A program made the translations under genes and the position numbers. From Deinococcales bacterium (GTDB taxonomy: Bacteria; Deinococcota; Deinococci; Deinococcales; Deinococcaceae): 5,647 nucleotides of DNA. Under the pieces are notes generated by a model. That model did not search any database and was not told the origin of the DNA. It worked only from the letters and a program-made list of their open reading frames with translations. Of this stretch, positions 4,487 through 5,647 are shown one piece after another. Within the stretch, counting starts at the first letter, position 1; every line of letters begins with the position of its first letter. The DNA lies in NCBI GenBank assembly GCA_025359705.1, contig JANYFS010000534.1:1-5647 (forward strand). The letters are read 5' to 3'.

Positions 4487-5647
4487 TTACTGGTAGCTGA
4501 TGGTGGTGCAACCGGTGTCATCGTTGGGGATGCTGTCGTTGGCTAAGGTAACGGTGGCACAATTTTGAGTGGAGGTGACGTTTTTGGTGGTATCCACAGG
4601 AACTTTGAGGGTGAAACTGGCTCCTGTAGCAATAGGGAAGCTGCCCACATAGTTGCAACTCAGTTGGTTGACACTCGAGGCGCTGCAATCCCAAGTGGGG
4701 CTGTTAGCAGCGATAGCAGCAGCCACATTCAGAGTCATTCCCGAGGGGCCACCTGTAACCGCCAGCAAGAAGTCGGTGACTTTGATCGGGCCAGCAGTGA
4801 CAGGATCGAGGGTGTTGGTTACAACCAGATTGAACATGCCCGATACACCTTTAACAATGCTGCCTTCTTGAGATTTCTTCATGCTCATATTCAATTTGGG
4901 GGTTCCATAAGCCACCGTGGTGCAACTGCGGTTGTCTTGGGTGTTGACATCCCCTTGCAGATCGACTGCGGCACAGTTTTGCTCGGCTTTGCTGTCGCGT
5001 GCTACCAGTACAGGCACGATGATGGATTTGGTCGCTCCTGTCGCCCAAGTAAAGGCACTGGGGTTGGCGGTGCAGATCAATTGGCTGACCGTGGATGCAC
5101 CACAGTTCCAGTCTGGCGCGTTGGCAGTCACCGCATCAGGGAGTTTGAGGGTCAGACCTGCGGGGATATTATCCATGACCACTACGGGGCCGCTCGAGAG
5201 GGGGGTTCCGATGTTGCTCACCTCGAGCTTGAATTTACCTTCGCCGCCCCGAATCATTGGCTCGAGGGTGGTCTTTTTGATGCTGAGGTCGGGTTTGGGA
5301 ATCACAGGAGTGGGCATATTGGCGCAGGCATCCACCACATTGTTGGGTTCGGCATCACCTTCTGCCCGAATGAAGGCACAGTTTTTGGGATTGAATACCA
5401 CACCAGCAACCAATTGCACAGGAACCAGCAGATTACTAAAGGCTCCAACTGCAATGGGATAGCTACCGCTATAGGTACAGTTCAGCATACTTACAGTCGA
5501 TGCCGCACAATTCCAATTGGGGCTATTCAGGGTGACTGCATTGGGCAATACCAAAGCCATTCCCGCAGGCATGGGGTCGGTGACCGTAATTAAGGGTGAA
5601 GGTGGAATAGGGTTGGGGCCAGCATTGGAAGGGGTGAGCAAAAATAA
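4487..5647 (-). CDS. DUF11-type repeat protein, C-terminal part (5' end outside window)
   Basis: The minus-strand frame is open to the window edge, giving 386 visible codons ending in TAA (4489-4487). A TTG at 5641-5639 is not the true start, because LFLLTPSNAGP aligns with FKLEVSNIGT of the next repeat. There are nearly three repeats of about 130 residues. Each has a beta-rich DUF11 pattern: KPDLSIKKT, then F-L-V-N, VVVMDNIPAGLTL, WNCGASTVSQLIC, VPV, QNCA and C-TTV-Y. Four Cys positions recur in each (for example N-C, L-x-C, QNC and SC), which suggests two disulfides per repeat and export from the cytoplasm. DUF11 repeats are found in surface and secreted adhesin-like proteins. The chain ends at the end of a repeat with no visible sortase motif or membrane anchor, so any signal peptide must be upstream, outside the window. 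CTCGAG is sparse here (4 copies). A specific function cannot be given. Confidence 0.85.
   Translation of the reverse strand, partial: LFLLTPSNAGPNPIPPSPLITVTDPMPAGMALVLPNAVTLNSPNWNCAASTVSMLNCTYSGSYPIAVGAFSNLLVPVQLVAGVVFNPKNCAFIRAEGDAEPNNVVDACANMPTPVIPKPDLSIKKTTLEPMIRGGEGKFKLEVSNIGTPLSSGPVVVMDNIPAGLTLKLPDAVTANAPDWNCGASTVSQLICTANPSAFTWATGATKSIIVPVLVARDSKAEQNCAAVDLQGDVNTQDNRSCTTVAYGTPKLNMSMKKSQEGSIVKGVSGMFNLVVTNTLDPVTAGPIKVTDFLLAVTGGPSGMTLNVAAAIAANSPTWDCSASSVNQLSCNYVGSFPIATGASFTLKVPVDTTKNVTSTQNCATVTLANDSIPNDDTGCTTISYQ
4490..4906 (-). repeat. DUF11-like repeat unit 3 (C-terminal)
   Basis: This unit runs from GTPKLNMSMKKS to the last residue (GCTTISYQ) and encodes about 139 residues. It matches unit 2 position for position, for example in SPTWDCSASSVNQLSC and TQNCATVTL. 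It has an insertion before GMTLN (LLAVTGGPS) where the other units have the shorter MPAG/IPAG turn. Confidence 0.85.
4907..5296 (-). repeat. DUF11-like repeat unit 2
   Basis: This is the best-conserved unit: about 130 residues from KPDLSIKKTTLEP to CTTVAYG, with APDWNCGASTVSQLIC and EQNCAAVDLQGDV. It holds three of the gene's four CTCGAG copies, clustered at 5193-5266. Confidence 0.85.
5297..5647 (-). repeat. DUF11-like repeat unit 1 (incomplete at window edge)
   Basis: The visible part runs from LFLLTPSNAGP to CANMPTPVIP and contains SPNWNCAASTVSMLNC and PKNCAFIRAEGDAEPNNVVDAC. Its beginning lies outside the window. Its last segment (VVDACANMPTPVIP) departs from the CTTV-Y ending of the other units and forms a Pro-rich link to unit 2. 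Confidence 0.8.

Larger units (their letters stand above)
338..5266. repeat. Highly iterated palindrome CTCGAG, 44 copies across the window
   Basis: The 6-base palindrome CTCGAG starts at 338, 447, 474, 882, 1067, 1269, 1296, 1308, 1431, 1549, 1766, 1826, 1879, 1951, 2040, 2120, 2281, 2381, 2645, 2762, 2981, 3080, 3270, 3312, 3444, 3532, 3579, 3607, 3652, 3693, 3742, 3805, 4057, 4138, 4231, 4264, 4300, 4349, 4377, 4465, 4674, 5193, 5222 and 5261 (counted by eye). Thirty-six copies are in genes: 26 read as Leu-Glu, 8 as Ser-Ser and 2 as Ser-Arg, so all three phases are used. Eight are in roughly 620 bases between genes, a higher density than in genes. Flanking bases vary, so the conserved unit is just six bases. 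Spacing is irregular. The role is unknown; possibilities are a methylation target, a DNA-uptake or repair/recombination mark, or a site bound by a nucleoid protein. Confidence 0.95.

Noticed and set aside
338..5266. CTCGAG copies as a CRISPR array or as cloning linkers
   Set aside because: Spacing is irregular, the unit is six bases, and the copies encode conserved residues of ThrB and ThrC in frame. They are native sequence, not array repeats or inserted linkers.
4565..5593. A long open frame of 342 codons on the plus strand opposite the DUF11 gene
   Set aside because: It lies entirely antisense to a protein with clear internal repeats and family pattern. Its translation is low in complexity (Gly, His, Ser-rich) and shows no domain.
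5639..5641. TTG as the start of the DUF11 gene
   Set aside because: The frame stays open to the window edge, and the residues upstream and downstream of it align with the middle of a DUF11 repeat, so the true start must be outside the window.

Overview
The window looks like ordinary chromosomal DNA from a bacterium, most probably a member of the Deinococcota (Deinococcus-Thermus) with moderate GC. This placement is inference from protein resemblance. The threonine synthase reads like the Thermus-type enzyme, the phosphoglycerate mutase tail is of the archaeal-type ApgM family that Thermus-group bacteria carry, and PATAN/DUF4388 proteins and cysteine-containing DUF11 repeat proteins are common in that phylum. 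No rRNA, tRNA, CRISPR array, transposase or phage gene is visible.

Layout. Positions 1-312 hold the 3' end of a phosphoglycerate mutase gene. Then come a PATAN/DUF4388 regulatory-type protein (405-1322) and, 43 bases later, an unrecognised protein with a probable C-terminal helix-turn-helix and a TPMK tandem repeat (1366-1992). After an AT-rich gap come thrC, threonine synthase (2144-3217), and thrB, homoserine kinase (3403-4341). These two are separated by 185 bases containing several short tandem repeats and a small palindrome. thrB ends at a hairpin with A/T tracts on both sides (4364-4396), which probably terminates transcription from both directions. The converging gene on the minus strand (4487 to beyond 5647) encodes the C-terminal part of a secreted-type DUF11 repeat protein, cut off by the window edge.

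How the genes relate. ThrB phosphorylates homoserine and ThrC converts the product to threonine, so the pair supplies the last two steps of threonine synthesis. The PATAN and helix-turn-helix genes look like regulatory or signalling proteins. They start without a Shine-Dalgarno sequence, whereas thrC and thrB each have one about 12-13 bases upstream. The phosphoglycerate mutase and the DUF11 protein have no evident link to threonine synthesis.

The strongest signal in the window is not a gene. The 6-base palindrome CTCGAG occurs 44 times in 5,647 bases, where about one or two would be expected by chance. It lies in genes in all three reading phases and, at higher density, between genes. It therefore looks like a genome-wide highly iterated palindrome, comparable in kind to HIP1 of cyanobacteria.
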